Notes: generated by a model from the letters alone, not told the origin. Counted from the first letter of the stretch, positions 33,145 through 41,181 are shown. The stretch: DNA of 49,455 nt from UBA11373 sp046714175 (GCA_046714175.1 JBKKBI010000073.1:1-49455), one strand, 5' to 3'. Made by a program: numbers and translations.

Positions 33145-33639
33145 TTATCCCGTCACCGTGATCGTCGCCCTCATGCCCGCCTCGTAGTGGCCCGGCTGAT
33201 GACAGCCGATCTGGACCTCGCCGGCGACGGTGAAGGTCCAGGTGATCTCCTTGGTCTCACCGGCCGGGATCAGGATCGAATTGGGCTCATCGGCCATGTG
33301 GGCCGCGTCGGCGCCGAGCGTCGCCATCATCACGGCGTGCTCCCGCTGGGCGGCCTCGTCACCGAGGGTGAAATCGTGAACAGCAAAACCGTCGTTGGTC
33401 ACTCGGAAGGTGATGGTCTCGCCTCGAGCGATGGTGAGGTCGTCAGGTTCGAAGCGCAGAGTGTCGGTGGTGACCACCGCGATCACCCGGCCGGCGGCCG
33501 CAGGATCCCCCGGCTCGCCGTAGGTGAATTCGGTCCCGTGGTGTTGGGCGTCGGAGTGTGTGCTGGTGGTGGTGTTCGCGGCGTCCCCGCCGCAGGCGGC
33601 AAGGAGCACGACCGAGACACAGATGCTGCGGGTCTTCAC
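33145..33639 (-). CDS. Cupredoxin lipoprotein (type 1 copper)
   Basis: The 164-residue protein has a lipobox signal peptide (VVLLAAC), a Thr/His-rich linker and a plastocyanin-like domain. Potential copper ligands are His in FAVHDFTL and the C-terminal Cys, His and Met in GCHQPGHYEAGM, the classical spacing. It should be anchored outside the membrane and carry electrons, near a cytochrome c and a heme-copper-like protein. The GTG at 33639 is chosen because TACCAT lies 7 nt upstream. The ATG at 33648 falls inside that hexamer and would not be transcribed. Confidence 0.82.
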   Translation of the reverse strand: MKTRSICVSVVLLAACGGDAANTTTSTHSDAQHHGTEFTYGEPGDPAAAGRVIAVVTTDTLRFEPDDLTIARGETITFRVTNDGFAVHDFTLGDEAAQREHAVMMATLGADAAHMADEPNSILIPAGETKEITWTFTVAGEVQIGCHQPGHYEAGMRATITVTG

Positions 33640-33712
33640 GGGGGACATGGTACGGGCGGCCGGGGCGGGGATGGCAGGGCCGAATGGCCTCTGCGGATCC
33701 AGCGGTTCCGTA

Positions 33713-34444
33713 TCAGCCGATTCGTAGCACGATCAGACTGGCTGCCAGGGCAGCCATCGACCAGGAGAGTGCCCGCAGGGCGCGCTCCAGGGGAGCGCGC
33801 AGCACCGCCGAGTCGAGCGCGATGACCGAGCCATCGTCGAGGGTTACCGCCCCGGTCACCGCGCGGGTCCTGCGACGCAGGGTGCGGGCGGGGGTGCTCA
33901 GAGTGCGCTGTGCGTACGACACACCAAACGCGGCGACCGCGCCGAGTACGGCGGGGGCGCCGATCGCCTCGGCCTGGGCGAAGTAACCGGTGAGCACCGG
34001 GAACGCGCCCCAGGAGACGGCAAAGCCGATATCGGTGTGGAGGCGCCCGCCGAACAGTTCGGCGTTGTATCCGACCACCAACAGTGGTCCGATCACCAGG
34101 AAAGGGATGAGGCCGAGCCCGATTTCGTCGAGTCCGTATACCCCGATCCCGACCGCGGCGACGACGCCGGTTGCAGTGAGGATCCGGAGAGTGCGGTCGG
34201 ACAGGTGGGTGGCGAGCGGATGCCCGTGCAGTTCGTCCAGGGCGTGGGCGCCGATGCCGACGGCGAAGAAGAACGCGAGCGCGGTGCCGCCGAGACGGCG
34301 AGCGGTCACCACCGGTGCCAGACAGGCGCCGATGGCGACATAGGAGAGATGCCACACGGTGTAGGGGAAGTGGAGGATGGTCCACCAGTCGCGCCAGCCC
34401 CCGGGCCGGGCGGCGTAGAACGCGGGACGCTCGCGGTCAGCCAT
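33713..34444 (-). CDS. Polytopic membrane protein, UbiA-prenyltransferase-like
   Basis: The 243-residue protein has about seven hydrophobic helices. AHALDELHGHPLATHLSD near residue 66 recalls the first Asp-rich motif of UbiA prenyltransferases in position and spacing, and YNAELFGGRLHTDIGFAVSWG recalls the second region, but neither motif is canonical. Its start overlaps the menG stop by 8 nt, so the two are cotranscribed. That suggests a quinone- or isoprenoid-linked role. It could also be an unrelated membrane family; I keep the name tentative. Confidence 0.55.
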   Translation of the reverse strand: MADRERPAFYAARPGGWRDWWTILHFPYTVWHLSYVAIGACLAPVVTARRLGGTALAFFFAVGIGAHALDELHGHPLATHLSDRTLRILTATGVVAAVGIGVYGLDEIGLGLIPFLVIGPLLVVGYNAELFGGRLHTDIGFAVSWGAFPVLTGYFAQAEAIGAPAVLGAVAAFGVSYAQRTLSTPARTLRRRTRAVTGAVTLDDGSVIALDSAVLRAPLERALRALSWSMAALAASLIVLRIG

Positions 34445-35162
34445 GGGCGCGCGTCCCCCAGATCACCACACCGCCACCGAGGCTCATCACCCGGGTTCCG
34501 ACGTCGACGAACCCGGCCCGGTGCCACGCCTCCACGGTCCACTCCAGGGGGTAGCGGTGGTAGTGGTCGGAGATGCTGGGTCCGAGAAACCGACCCACCC
34601 GAAACCAGTGTGGCCCGCCGGTCAGCAACCCGGCCATGGGAAGGACGGCGCGGGTGTACAACCACCACAGGCCATGCCACAGACGCGCCGGGGGCACGGA
34701 GAACTCGAGACTGGCGACGGGGCTTCCGGGAGCCATCACTCGGGCGAGCTCGCGCAGCGTCGCCTCTGGGTCGGCGACGTAGCGGAGGAGATAACTGAAG
34801 GTGGCGGCATCAAACGTCTTGTCGGCAAAGGGAAGCTGTTCGGCGCGCCCGTTCACCAAGCGGATTCGGTGCTCCTGACCGGCGCGGGCGAGGTGGGCAA
34901 CACCCTGGCGAAGCATCTCCTCGGATAGGTCCACCCCGACGACAGCGGCGTCGCTGTCGGCAGCTAGGAGGCGGGCGATGCGGGTGGTTCCGGTGGCGAC
35001 ATCGAGGACCCGGGTAGGCCGCGACGGAGTGATGTGTCCTACCGCTGCCCGCTGCCAGCGACCGTTCTGGGCGAAGGAAAGCACCTCGGCCAGCAACTCG
35101 TACCGCCGGGGAAGACCGGCAAACAGGGAACGAGCCGAGGCGTTGGGATCGCGCGGGGTCAT
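34437..35162 (-). CDS. menG: Demethylmenaquinone methyltransferase
   Basis: The 241-residue SAM-dependent methyltransferase of the UbiE/MenG family performs the last step of menaquinone synthesis. Motif I is RVLDVATGTTRIARLL, followed by VVGVDLSEEML, RAEQLPFADKTFDAATFSYLLRYV, the conserved LARVMAPGSPVASLEFS, and the C-terminal GLWWLYTRAVLPMAG and SLGGGVVIWG. TAGGGT on the minus strand lies 8 nt before the ATG at 35162, so it is probably leaderless. It is remote from the other men genes but on the same strand as menB, menA and menD. Confidence 0.88.
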   Translation of the reverse strand: MTPRDPNASARSLFAGLPRRYELLAEVLSFAQNGRWQRAAVGHITPSRPTRVLDVATGTTRIARLLAADSDAAVVGVDLSEEMLRQGVAHLARAGQEHRIRLVNGRAEQLPFADKTFDAATFSYLLRYVADPEATLRELARVMAPGSPVASLEFSVPPARLWHGLWWLYTRAVLPMAGLLTGGPHWFRVGRFLGPSISDHYHRYPLEWTVEAWHRAGFVDVGTRVMSLGGGVVIWGTRAHG

Positions 35163-35170
35163 TGCCTCCG

Positions 35171-35176
35171 ACCCTA
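35171..35176 (-). promoter_or_regulatory. -10 hexamer TAGGGT of leaderless menG
   Basis: Minus-strand TAGGGT, 8 nt from the ATG; the heptad array begins one base further upstream. Confidence 0.5.
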
Positions 35177-35177
35177 G

Positions 35178-35219
35178 ACCGGAGAGCGGAGGCCGGAGAC
35201 CGGAGGCCGGGGTTCGGAG
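35178..35219 (+). repeat. Heptad array, unit RSCGGAG (6 copies)
   Basis: Six consecutive 7-bp units of the type A/G-S-C-G-G-A/G-G, all in register, sit immediately upstream of the menG -10 hexamer. The unit is nearly the same as in the array at 41154. Confidence 0.8.
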
Positions 35220-35285
35220 CCCTTGCTCGTAACGATCCCGTCACGAGTCTGGGGTATTCCTGTTGCGTCAGTTGAGGAGAAGCGC

Positions 35286-35942
35286 ATGGTGCAGGTGACA
35301 CTCGATCGTTCCAATCGGGTGAAGGTCGTGCCGATCCTGGCGGCGGGAATCGGGGTGGGGATGGCGTGGGGGATCGCGATCCGGGCTTGGATGCGGTTGA
35401 TCTCGGAGAGTCCCGAGTTCACCTGGTCGGGGACGATCTTCATCGTCACGGCGGGAGCGCTAGCCGGAATGGGCTCGGCGCTTGGCCTGGTGGCGCGGCG
35501 CAACCGGTGGCGGTTCGGCAAGATGGCAGCCGTGGTCGGAGGAGTCCTATTCGTCCCTCTCGGCGCGGGAGCGGGAAGCATCCTGCTGGCTACGGTGGTT
35601 TTAGCGGCGGTGGCGATAGGTCGGCCACGAATCCGCCTGCCACTCCGCCTCGTGGTCGCGGCGTCGGTGGGGCTCGTCTCCTTCGTGATGGTCGCGCTGG
35701 CGGTTCCCGTGGCTGTGGCGGTGACAGCAATCGTCGCGGTCCCGTTGGTGATGGGATACCGCACCCGGCTGCTTCTCGGGCTACTGGCGCTGCTTCCTAT
35801 GGGGTTTGTGGTGGTCGGCGTACTCACTTCGGATCTGCCGTTGTGGCAGCGTCTCGCCGGCGCCGCGCTCTACCCAATGCTGGTGACGCCGGTGCTGTTG
35901 TGGTTCTCCCGGACCATCACTCCGATCCCGGTGCCGCGATGA
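35286..35942 (+). CDS. Polytopic membrane protein of unknown function
   Basis: The 218-residue protein begins MVQVTLDRSNRVKVV and has about six hydrophobic helices, with short charged loops (ARRNRWRFGK after the second). The ATG at 35286 has GAGGAGAA at good spacing. It ends in an ATGA overlap with another membrane protein, so the two may form a complex. No family recognised. Confidence 0.72.
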   Translation: MVQVTLDRSNRVKVVPILAAGIGVGMAWGIAIRAWMRLISESPEFTWSGTIFIVTAGALAGMGSALGLVARRNRWRFGKMAAVVGGVLFVPLGAGAGSILLATVVLAAVAIGRPRIRLPLRLVVAASVGLVSFVMVALAVPVAVAVTAIVAVPLVMGYRTRLLLGLLALLPMGFVVVGVLTSDLPLWQRLAGAALYPMLVTPVLLWFSRTITPIPVPR

Positions 35943-36355
35943 TCCTCGTCGTTGCGGCCGTGCTGGAGGCGGCGGGTTTCGCCGCCCTGGCCCGGCTGCG
36001 CCGGAGGGTGACAGGTGAGGGCTTGCCGGCCCGGCTGGTCGGGGTGAGCATCGCCGCCGTGGCGGCCCTCATCGTGGGAACGGTGGTCGACGTATCCGGG
36101 GTGGCCTTAGGGGTGCCAGTGGTGGCGGGAATGGCGTTCGTCATCTGGCGCAGCCCATGGCGGAGCGGAGATGTGGCGCTGTTCGCGCTGGTGGCCGCAG
36201 CCGGCACCGCCATCGGCTATTTCGCGGCGGCGGCACTCGATCCCGACACCGGCTCCTACGGCGATCAGGGGGCGTTGGCGTTGGCGCTGCTGGCGGTAGT
36301 GCTGGTCGCAGTGGCGCTGGTCGGGGCGAGCAGAAGACTCCGTCAGGTGCGGTAG
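35939..36355 (+). CDS. Small polytopic membrane protein of unknown function
   Basis: The 138-residue protein begins MILVVAAVLEAAGF and has four hydrophobic helices, and its start overlaps the previous stop (ATGA). The 3' end overlaps the convergent XRE regulator gene by 13 nt. No family recognised; translational coupling with the preceding membrane protein is the only clue. Confidence 0.7.
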   Translation: MILVVAAVLEAAGFAALARLRRRVTGEGLPARLVGVSIAAVAALIVGTVVDVSGVALGVPVVAGMAFVIWRSPWRSGDVALFALVAAAGTAIGYFAAAALDPDTGSYGDQGALALALLAVVLVAVALVGASRRLRQVR

Positions 36356-36834
36356 CGCTGCGCCAGATTGCGGGCCAGGTCGAGGAGGAGAACGCGCTCC
36401 TTGGGTCCGAGTCGCGCCGCCAGGTCGTTGATCTCCCGGATGAACGCGGCGAACCCGGCGGTGTCGGTACGGAACGATGGGTCGTGTTCCATTCGCAGCG
36501 GCGCCGCCGCGGCAGGACTGGGGGCCGGAACCTGGTTGTCACCGGTGAGCCACCACGGGTCGGCGCCGGCGCGTTGCTGGCGGCGGCGACGGTGCTCGAC
36601 CGACTCGAGGAGCTCGTGGCTGGCAATTCCGAGCGCCTCGGCGATGGCGGTGAGCACCTGGGGGGAGGGCTGCTTCTGGCCGGCCTCGATCGAGGCCAGG
36701 TGGGAGTACGAGATTCCGGCGCGGTCGGCGAGATCCTTGCGCTCGACACCACGGTCGGTGCGCAGCACCTTGATGGTGTGGCCGAGGGCGGCGGCGAAGT
36801 CGGTGGTTCCGTATCCAGTTTCGGTTTCTGCCAT
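36343..36834 (-). CDS. XRE-family transcriptional regulator
   Basis: The 163-residue protein has an N-terminal helix-turn-helix of the Cro/cI type (LGHTIKVLRTDRGVERKDLA, GISYSHLASIEAGQKQPSPQVL, AIAEALGI). A Pro/Ala-rich linker and a C-terminal helical region follow (DTAGFAAFIREINDLAARLG), perhaps for dimerisation or ligand binding. TAGGAT on the minus strand lies 8 nt before the ATG at 36834. It is divergent from a VWA protein gene whose promoter contains palindromes, and is the obvious candidate to bind them. Confidence 0.85.
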   Translation of the reverse strand: MAETETGYGTTDFAAALGHTIKVLRTDRGVERKDLADRAGISYSHLASIEAGQKQPSPQVLTAIAEALGIASHELLESVEHRRRRQQRAGADPWWLTGDNQVPAPSPAAAAPLRMEHDPSFRTDTAGFAAFIREINDLAARLGPKERVLLLDLARNLAQRYRT

Positions 36835-36888
36835 GAGGGCCAATCCTACCCTCCGGGGGTCGTAGTTGGCGTATTGTCACGGCTCCAG

Positions 36889-36917
36889 TTGACAGAAATA
36901 CTCTGACAGAGTAATAT
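36889..36917 (+). promoter_or_regulatory. Canonical promoter with embedded operator, VWA gene
   Basis: TTGACA (36889-36894), a 17-nt spacer and TAATAT (36912-36917) match the housekeeping consensus far better than any other promoter seen here. The spacer contains TACTCTGACAGAGTA (36899-36913), a perfect 7+1+7 palindrome that overlaps the -10. A repressor bound there would block transcription. Confidence 0.75.
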
Positions 36918-36953
36918 TCACCCCGTCCGGGCACGGCGACAGCGGAATCTGTC

Positions 36954-36981
36954 ATACCGGACCGGTATCAATCGGGTTGAT
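36954..36981 (+). promoter_or_regulatory. Second palindrome and hairpin in the VWA gene leader
   Basis: ATACCGG-A-CCGGTAT (36954-36968) has the same 7+1+7 design as the upstream operator. ATCAA-TCGGG-TTGAT (36967-36981) follows immediately before the Shine-Dalgarno AAGGAGG (36983-36989). GACAG/CTGTC also flank 36938-36953. These may be operators or leader structures. Confidence 0.55.
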
Positions 36982-36996
36982 CAAGGAGGATCGTCA

Positions 36997-37650
36997 GTGA
37001 CCGCAGCCAAGCCAGCAGTCCACATTTCCGTTGTTCTCGACCGTTCCGGGTCGATGGCGTCGATTGCCGACGACATCGTCGGGGGCTGGAACGAGTACCT
37101 CTCCCGCCAGCAGCGGGAGCCGGGTGAGGCTCGGGTCACCCTGGCGCAATTCGACGGTCAGGATCCTTTTGAGATTCTGGTCGATGGCCTCGACATCCAG
37201 CGGGTAGGGCCTCTCTCCCGGGAGTCGTACCGGCCGCGGGGCAATACCCCGCTCTTCGATGCGGTGGGACGGATGATCGCCCGCATCGACACCGACGTGG
37301 CGCGGCGGCGCGCCGGCGCGCGCCCCGCCGAGGATCCGGTGGTGGTCGTAATCACCGACGGCCTGGAGAACGCCAGCCGCGAGCATGACAGGGCGTCGAT
37401 CTTCTCGTTGGTGGAGCAGCGCCGCGGTGAGGGATGGGTGTTCGTATTCCTGGGCGCCGACCAGGACGCCTACGCCGAGGGCACCCGGATGGGTGTAGCC
37501 GGGACCAACGCCGCCGCCTGGGTGAAGTCGGCTCCCGGGGTGCAGAAGATGTATCGCGACCTGGACTACTCGACGGCCCAGCACCGCGAGAAGGCCGCGC
37601 TCCGTCGCAAGCTCGAGGCCGATCAATTCCACCAGGAGAAGAAGGACTAG
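36997..37650 (+). CDS. VWA-domain protein
   Basis: The 217-residue cytoplasmic protein is a stand-alone von Willebrand A domain with an intact MIDAS: DRSGSM near the N-terminus, Thr in RGNTPLFDAVGRMI and Asp in VVVVITDGLENAS. A charged C-terminal tail follows (REKAALRRKLEADQF). It should bind a protein partner through Mg2+. Start: GTG at 36997 with AAGGAGGA 6 nt upstream. It has a consensus promoter with palindromic operators and is divergent from an XRE regulator, which suggests tight repression. Similar proteins occur near tellurite or stress loci, but no such partner is present here. Confidence 0.85.
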   Translation: MTAAKPAVHISVVLDRSGSMASIADDIVGGWNEYLSRQQREPGEARVTLAQFDGQDPFEILVDGLDIQRVGPLSRESYRPRGNTPLFDAVGRMIARIDTDVARRRAGARPAEDPVVVVITDGLENASREHDRASIFSLVEQRRGEGWVFVFLGADQDAYAEGTRMGVAGTNAAAWVKSAPGVQKMYRDLDYSTAQHREKAALRRKLEADQFHQEKKD

Positions 37651-37717
37651 GGGGTCCAGGTTCTCGCGGTCGGGGCTCTGGCCGACAGAACCTTCAAGGC
37701 CACCCGGCAACTCTCCG

Positions 37718-38191
37718 ATGAGTTGGTCCGACTCGAGGAGGTGGGGGCTGAAGCGCTCCGAGCAGGGTTTCACGCTTATCGAGACCATGGTGGTGCTGGC
37801 GATTGTCGCGGTTCTCATGACCCTTGGGTTGGTGGCTTTCGCCCGTTACGCCCGACTGGCCGACGACGCGGCGATGCAGTTGGACCTGCTCACCGCGGTC
37901 AAAGTGCAGGCCCTTCACCACCTCCAGGCTGGTGAATTCACCACTGATAGCGCGGCGCTGCGGAGTCTGGAGCCGAACTTGCAGTACTCCGTCGATGGCG
38001 CCGGGGAGACGGTGGTGGTCACCATCGCGGCCGGCCGGGCGGAGGAAGCGGTTTGCGTGTTCGGCCACAGCGGCAGCGGGGACTGGTTCAGCATTCATCA
38101 CTCTCTCGATACCGGGGACCGTCTCGGCCAATCCGCTCCCGCAGAGTGCACCGCCGCTGCCGTCGCCGACTGGGTGCCCGCCGACTGGTAG
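37718..38191 (+). CDS. Type IV pilin-like (pseudopilin) protein
   Basis: The product has a prepilin N-terminus: basic residues, then G-FTLIETMVVLAIVAVL with the processing Gly, methylated Phe and Glu+5, followed by a globular domain with two Cys (VCVFGHSG, AECTA). The ATG at 37718 has no ribosome binding site. A CTG at 37748 has a perfect AGGAGGTG 6 nt upstream and would give the more typical leader M-KRSEQ, so the true start may be CTG. No pilus ATPase or peptidase gene is nearby. It presumably joins a pilus or secretion system encoded elsewhere. Confidence 0.8.
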   Translation: MSWSDSRRWGLKRSEQGFTLIETMVVLAIVAVLMTLGLVAFARYARLADDAAMQLDLLTAVKVQALHHLQAGEFTTDSAALRSLEPNLQYSVDGAGETVVVTIAAGRAEEAVCVFGHSGSGDWFSIHHSLDTGDRLGQSAPAECTAAAVADWVPADW

Positions 38192-38233
38192 CTCGCGGCG
38201 TGGCATCATGCCGCTGATGCCAAAGGAGGGCCG

Positions 38234-38500
38234 ATGAGCGGCGGAGTGGTGGAGTCGGGAGTTCGGTGGCTCGGAGCAGTGCTGTTCGTGGCGACTGGCT
38301 TCTTCTATCTCGCCGCCGGTCTATTGGCCCCGCTGTGGGCAGTGGCCGTCCTGTGGGTGGTCTGGATCGCACTGGGGATTCTGCTGGTGCGCCGCTGGCG
38401 GGGCAGCCTGCAGGGCATCATGTTGATCCCCGCGGCCGCCATCCTGTTCTGGCTCGCCGTCATGTGGCTCGGGGACAAGTTCCTCGACTGGACTGCCTGA
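38234..38500 (+). CDS. Small membrane protein, three helices
   Basis: The 88-residue protein has three hydrophobic helices and no recognisable motif. AAAGGAGGG lies just before the ATG. Its stop directly abuts the stop of the convergent gene at 38501. Function unknown. Confidence 0.72.
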   Translation: MSGGVVESGVRWLGAVLFVATGFFYLAAGLLAPLWAVAVLWVVWIALGILLVRRWRGSLQGIMLIPAAAILFWLAVMWLGDKFLDWTA

Positions 38501-38977
38501 TCATCCGACGGTGGTGTTGAGCAGGTTCCCTAGCTCCGCCGGGGCCCGCAAATAGATGATCACGGCCGCGGTGACGAAGATCACCGCTGCCAGCCACCGG
38601 GTATAGATCCCTCGGGTTCGGGTCCACAACAGTGCCGCGAGTACAGCCATCGCCGCCGGGAACACCACCTTGACGTCACCCAGTGGGATGTCCTCGCCGC
38701 CGACGTAGGTGACACCGCTGCCGAAGAGCTGGCGCAGGTCGTAGTCGATGTCGAAGACCACGACCACGATCAGCGCCACCATGAGCACTGCCAGGGTCCA
38801 CGACGCCCACCGCGTCGAAGCACCCTCGGTGCGATAGGCCTCGTAGGCCACGGTGGGCACCAGCAGCCCGATCGGCCACATGATCTCATCGGTGAGGAAA
38901 CCGAGCAGGATCCCGACTCCGGCCAGCACCGTGAGGGCGAGGCAGATCGGCGTGGCGTAACGGGTCGGGCGGGCCAA
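38501..38977 (-). CDS. Membrane protein of unknown function, TTG start
   Basis: The 158-residue protein has five hydrophobic helices and a loop (DIDYDLRQLFGSGVTYVGGE) between helices three and four. The start is TTG at 38977, supported by GGGAGGAA 4 nt upstream. No family recognised. Confidence 0.7.
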   Translation of the reverse strand: MARPTRYATPICLALTVLAGVGILLGFLTDEIMWPIGLLVPTVAYEAYRTEGASTRWASWTLAVLMVALIVVVVFDIDYDLRQLFGSGVTYVGGEDIPLGDVKVVFPAAMAVLAALLWTRTRGIYTRWLAAVIFVTAAVIIYLRAPAELGNLLNTTVG

Positions 38978-39028
38978 CGGGTTCCTCCCTGGGTGACCCG
39001 GTGGACTCTATCGGATCGACCCAGACGC

Positions 39029-39061
39029 GACGAGGCCGCCGGTGGTGCCGGCGGCCTCGTC
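39029..39061. terminator. Strong terminator-like hairpin
   Basis: GACGAGGCCGCCGG pairs perfectly (14 bp) with its complement across TGGTG, 17 nt past the stop of the lipoprotein gene on the minus strand; TCTATCG-type sequence on the far side lacks a long U-tract. Confidence 0.65.
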
Positions 39062-39077
39062 TCCCATTACGGCTGGG

Positions 39078-40277
39078 CTAGGGATGAATCTCCTCGAGCT
39101 CGGTGATGTACAGCGATCCCGGCACGAGCAGACCGGACTCGTAGGTGCCGACCCAGATGTCGTAGACGCCATCCAGGGCAGGGACGAACTCGACCGCCGG
39201 ATTGAACGTCTCGTACGAGTCGTCGGCACACCACCAATCCCCGGCGGGGTCGTTGATCACCATCACGGTGTCTGCGCCTTCCACGTCGGCAAGGAAGAAG
39301 AACCGCAGCAGGCCCCCGATGGAGCCGGAGTAGGTGACTTCGAGGTCAGGCTGGGCGGTCACGAAGCCGAAGCACTCGCTGCCCAAGTAGGCGGCGACAT
39401 CGACGTCGCCACCGGCCTCCATCGCCATCGTCTGCGGGTCGGGTTCGAAGCCGGCAACCACGTCGGTAGCGCCGTAGTTGGAGGCGAGCTCGGTATCGAG
39501 CCCGCCTGCGATGGCGCCCTCTTCGTCACCCATGACGACGTAGTAGGTGTTGATGATGGTGTCGGCGGCCGTGATGTCCTCCTCGGTGACCATCGTGATC
39601 TCCACCACCACGGTGAACTCCTCACCGGGCGGGCGGGCGACGATCACGGCATATGCCGTACCGACCCCCCCGCAGTTGTCCCACCAGTCGATCTCGCCGA
39701 CGTAGGCGCCGTCGTCGTACTCGTAGCGGGCGTCGTAGGTGCACTCATCGGCCAGATAGGAGTAGTAGTCCAACAGCTCGCTGGGGGTTCCGGTGAGCTG
39801 ATCACTGGCACCGAAGAACAGGCCGGGGACGGTCCAGGTCTCGATCCAGCCGTCGAGGTCGGAGGAGGCACTGATCGCAAGGCCGATTCCTTCGGGGCCG
39901 CCCTCGATACCGAAGATGTTTTCGGTCCAGGCGCCGCCGAACGTGTCGGCCCATTCCACCGGCACGTCGACCGTCAGGATCTGGGTCTCGTCGTAGATCG
40001 TCTGATAGCCCGAGTACCCGGTCCCGGTGGGGGTTTCGGGCACCTCGGTCGGGGTTTCCCCGCCTTGGAACCCGCCGGCGAGGGCGAGGCCGTCGACCCG
40101 GCTGTCTTCGGGCTTGTCATCGGGGGCAAGCGTGGTGCCGGTCGTTGCGCCAGAAGTGGTTGTGGTAGCGACCACGGTGGTCGTGGTGGCGGAGGGCAGG
40201 GTGGTGGTGACTGCGGCGTCGCCTCCACAGGCGGCGAGCAGAACCAAGGTAAGCATCAGGGCGCGGCGGAATATCAC
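39078..40277 (-). CDS. Large secreted lipoprotein with C-terminal PPC-like domain
   Basis: The 399-residue protein has a lipobox signal peptide (LVLLAAC), a Thr-rich linker (about residues 20-45), and a long exported region with aromatic, acidic sequence and a Cys pair. A C-terminal domain resembles bacterial pre-peptidase C-terminal folds (GDWWCADDSYETFNP, GVYDIWVGTYESGLLVPGSLY). No protease motif is visible, so it is a binding protein of unknown ligand. GTG at 40277 has AGAGGA 6-7 nt upstream and is preferred to the ATG at 40292. It is divergent from the SIMPL-domain gene. Confidence 0.75.
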   Translation of the reverse strand: MIFRRALMLTLVLLAACGGDAAVTTTLPSATTTTVVATTTTSGATTGTTLAPDDKPEDSRVDGLALAGGFQGGETPTEVPETPTGTGYSGYQTIYDETQILTVDVPVEWADTFGGAWTENIFGIEGGPEGIGLAISASSDLDGWIETWTVPGLFFGASDQLTGTPSELLDYYSYLADECTYDARYEYDDGAYVGEIDWWDNCGGVGTAYAVIVARPPGEEFTVVVEITMVTEEDITAADTIINTYYVVMGDEEGAIAGGLDTELASNYGATDVVAGFEPDPQTMAMEAGGDVDVAAYLGSECFGFVTAQPDLEVTYSGSIGGLLRFFFLADVEGADTVMVINDPAGDWWCADDSYETFNPAVEFVPALDGVYDIWVGTYESGLLVPGSLYITELEEIHP

Positions 40278-40416
40278 GTGAAGTCCTCTCATGGCGTTTT
40301 TTGGGGCGCGAACGCGATCATGGCACTGGTCGTGTGGCTCGGCAAACCCTGGGGAACCGGCCCGAGCGCCCGATGCGTCACAACCGTGAAGGTGCAGCGA
40401 AAGAAGAAGGAATGAC

Positions 40417-41148
40417 ATGCGCAAGCTCTTGGTACTCGTGGCGCTCTCAGCCGTTGTGTTCGCCGCGTGCGGCGACGGTGAGGGGGGCGCGGTGAACGGT
40501 TTCGGGGCCGGCGAGGGCTCCACGACGAACGGGATCAATGTGACCGGACAAGGACGGGTGTACGGGACGCCCGACACTCTCACCTTGCACCTGGGGGTGT
40601 CGGTGCTGCGGGAGACGGTGAACGCCGCCACCACTGACGCCGCCGCCAAGGCGGCAGCGATCATCGCCGCCCTCGAGGCGGGTGGGGTCGCCACCAGCGA
40701 TATCCAGACGGCCAACTACTCCATCTACCCGGAGTACGACTACAGCGGCCAGACCCAGCGTCTGGTGGGGTATCGGGTCAGCAACGACCTGACGGTGAAG
40801 ATCCGCGATCTGGCCAAGGCCGGCGAGCTCATCGACGCCGCCACCGCCGCCGGGGGCAACGACACCGTGGTGCAGAACCTGGCGTTCAGCATCGAGGACA
40901 ACACGGCTCTGTTGGAGATGGCCCGGACCGCGGCGTGGAATGACGCCGAGGCCAAGGCCGAGCAGTTGGCTCAGCTTGCCGGGGTCAACCTGCGCAATGC
41001 GGTGTCGATCACCGAGACCATCAACTACAGCACCCCGCCGATGTACTACGCGCGTGCTGAAGGACAGGATGCGGCAGCAACGCCGATCGAGGCCGGCCAG
41101 CAGGAAGTGACTGTGGTGGTGCAGGTGACGTTCGGCATCGGCTTCTAA
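40417..41148 (+). CDS. SIMPL-domain (DUF541) lipoprotein
   Basis: The 243-residue protein has a lipobox signal peptide (VVFAAC) followed by a typical SIMPL domain: INVTGQGRVYGTPDTLTLHLGV, DIQTANYSIYPEYDYS, GYRVSNDLTVKIRDL, AWNDAEAKAEQLAQLAGV and a final EVTVVVQVTFGIGF strand. Members are periplasmic or outer-face proteins of unclear function, some linked to oxidative stress. GAAGGA precedes the ATG. A strong terminator follows at 41182. Confidence 0.88.
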   Translation: MRKLLVLVALSAVVFAACGDGEGGAVNGFGAGEGSTTNGINVTGQGRVYGTPDTLTLHLGVSVLRETVNAATTDAAAKAAAIIAALEAGGVATSDIQTANYSIYPEYDYSGQTQRLVGYRVSNDLTVKIRDLAKAGELIDAATAAGGNDTVVQNLAFSIEDNTALLEMARTAAWNDAEAKAEQLAQLAGVNLRNAVSITETINYSTPPMYYARAEGQDAAATPIEAGQQEVTVVVQVTFGIGF

Positions 41149-41153
41149 CGGAC

Positions 41154-41181
41154 ACCGGAAGCCGGAGGCCGGAAGCCGGAA
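41154..41181 (+). repeat. Heptad array, unit GCCGGAR (4 copies)
   Basis: Four nearly identical 7-bp units separate the SIMPL gene from its terminator. Confidence 0.75.

Noticed and set aside
39042..40415. Long plus-strand frame opposite the large lipoprotein gene
   Set aside because: Its sequence is Gly/Val/Asp-rich shadow coding. The minus strand has a lipobox, linker and sensible domains.
40320..40415. 31-codon frame ending 1 nt before the SIMPL gene start
   Set aside because: No ribosome binding site. Possible leader peptide, but nothing else supports it.
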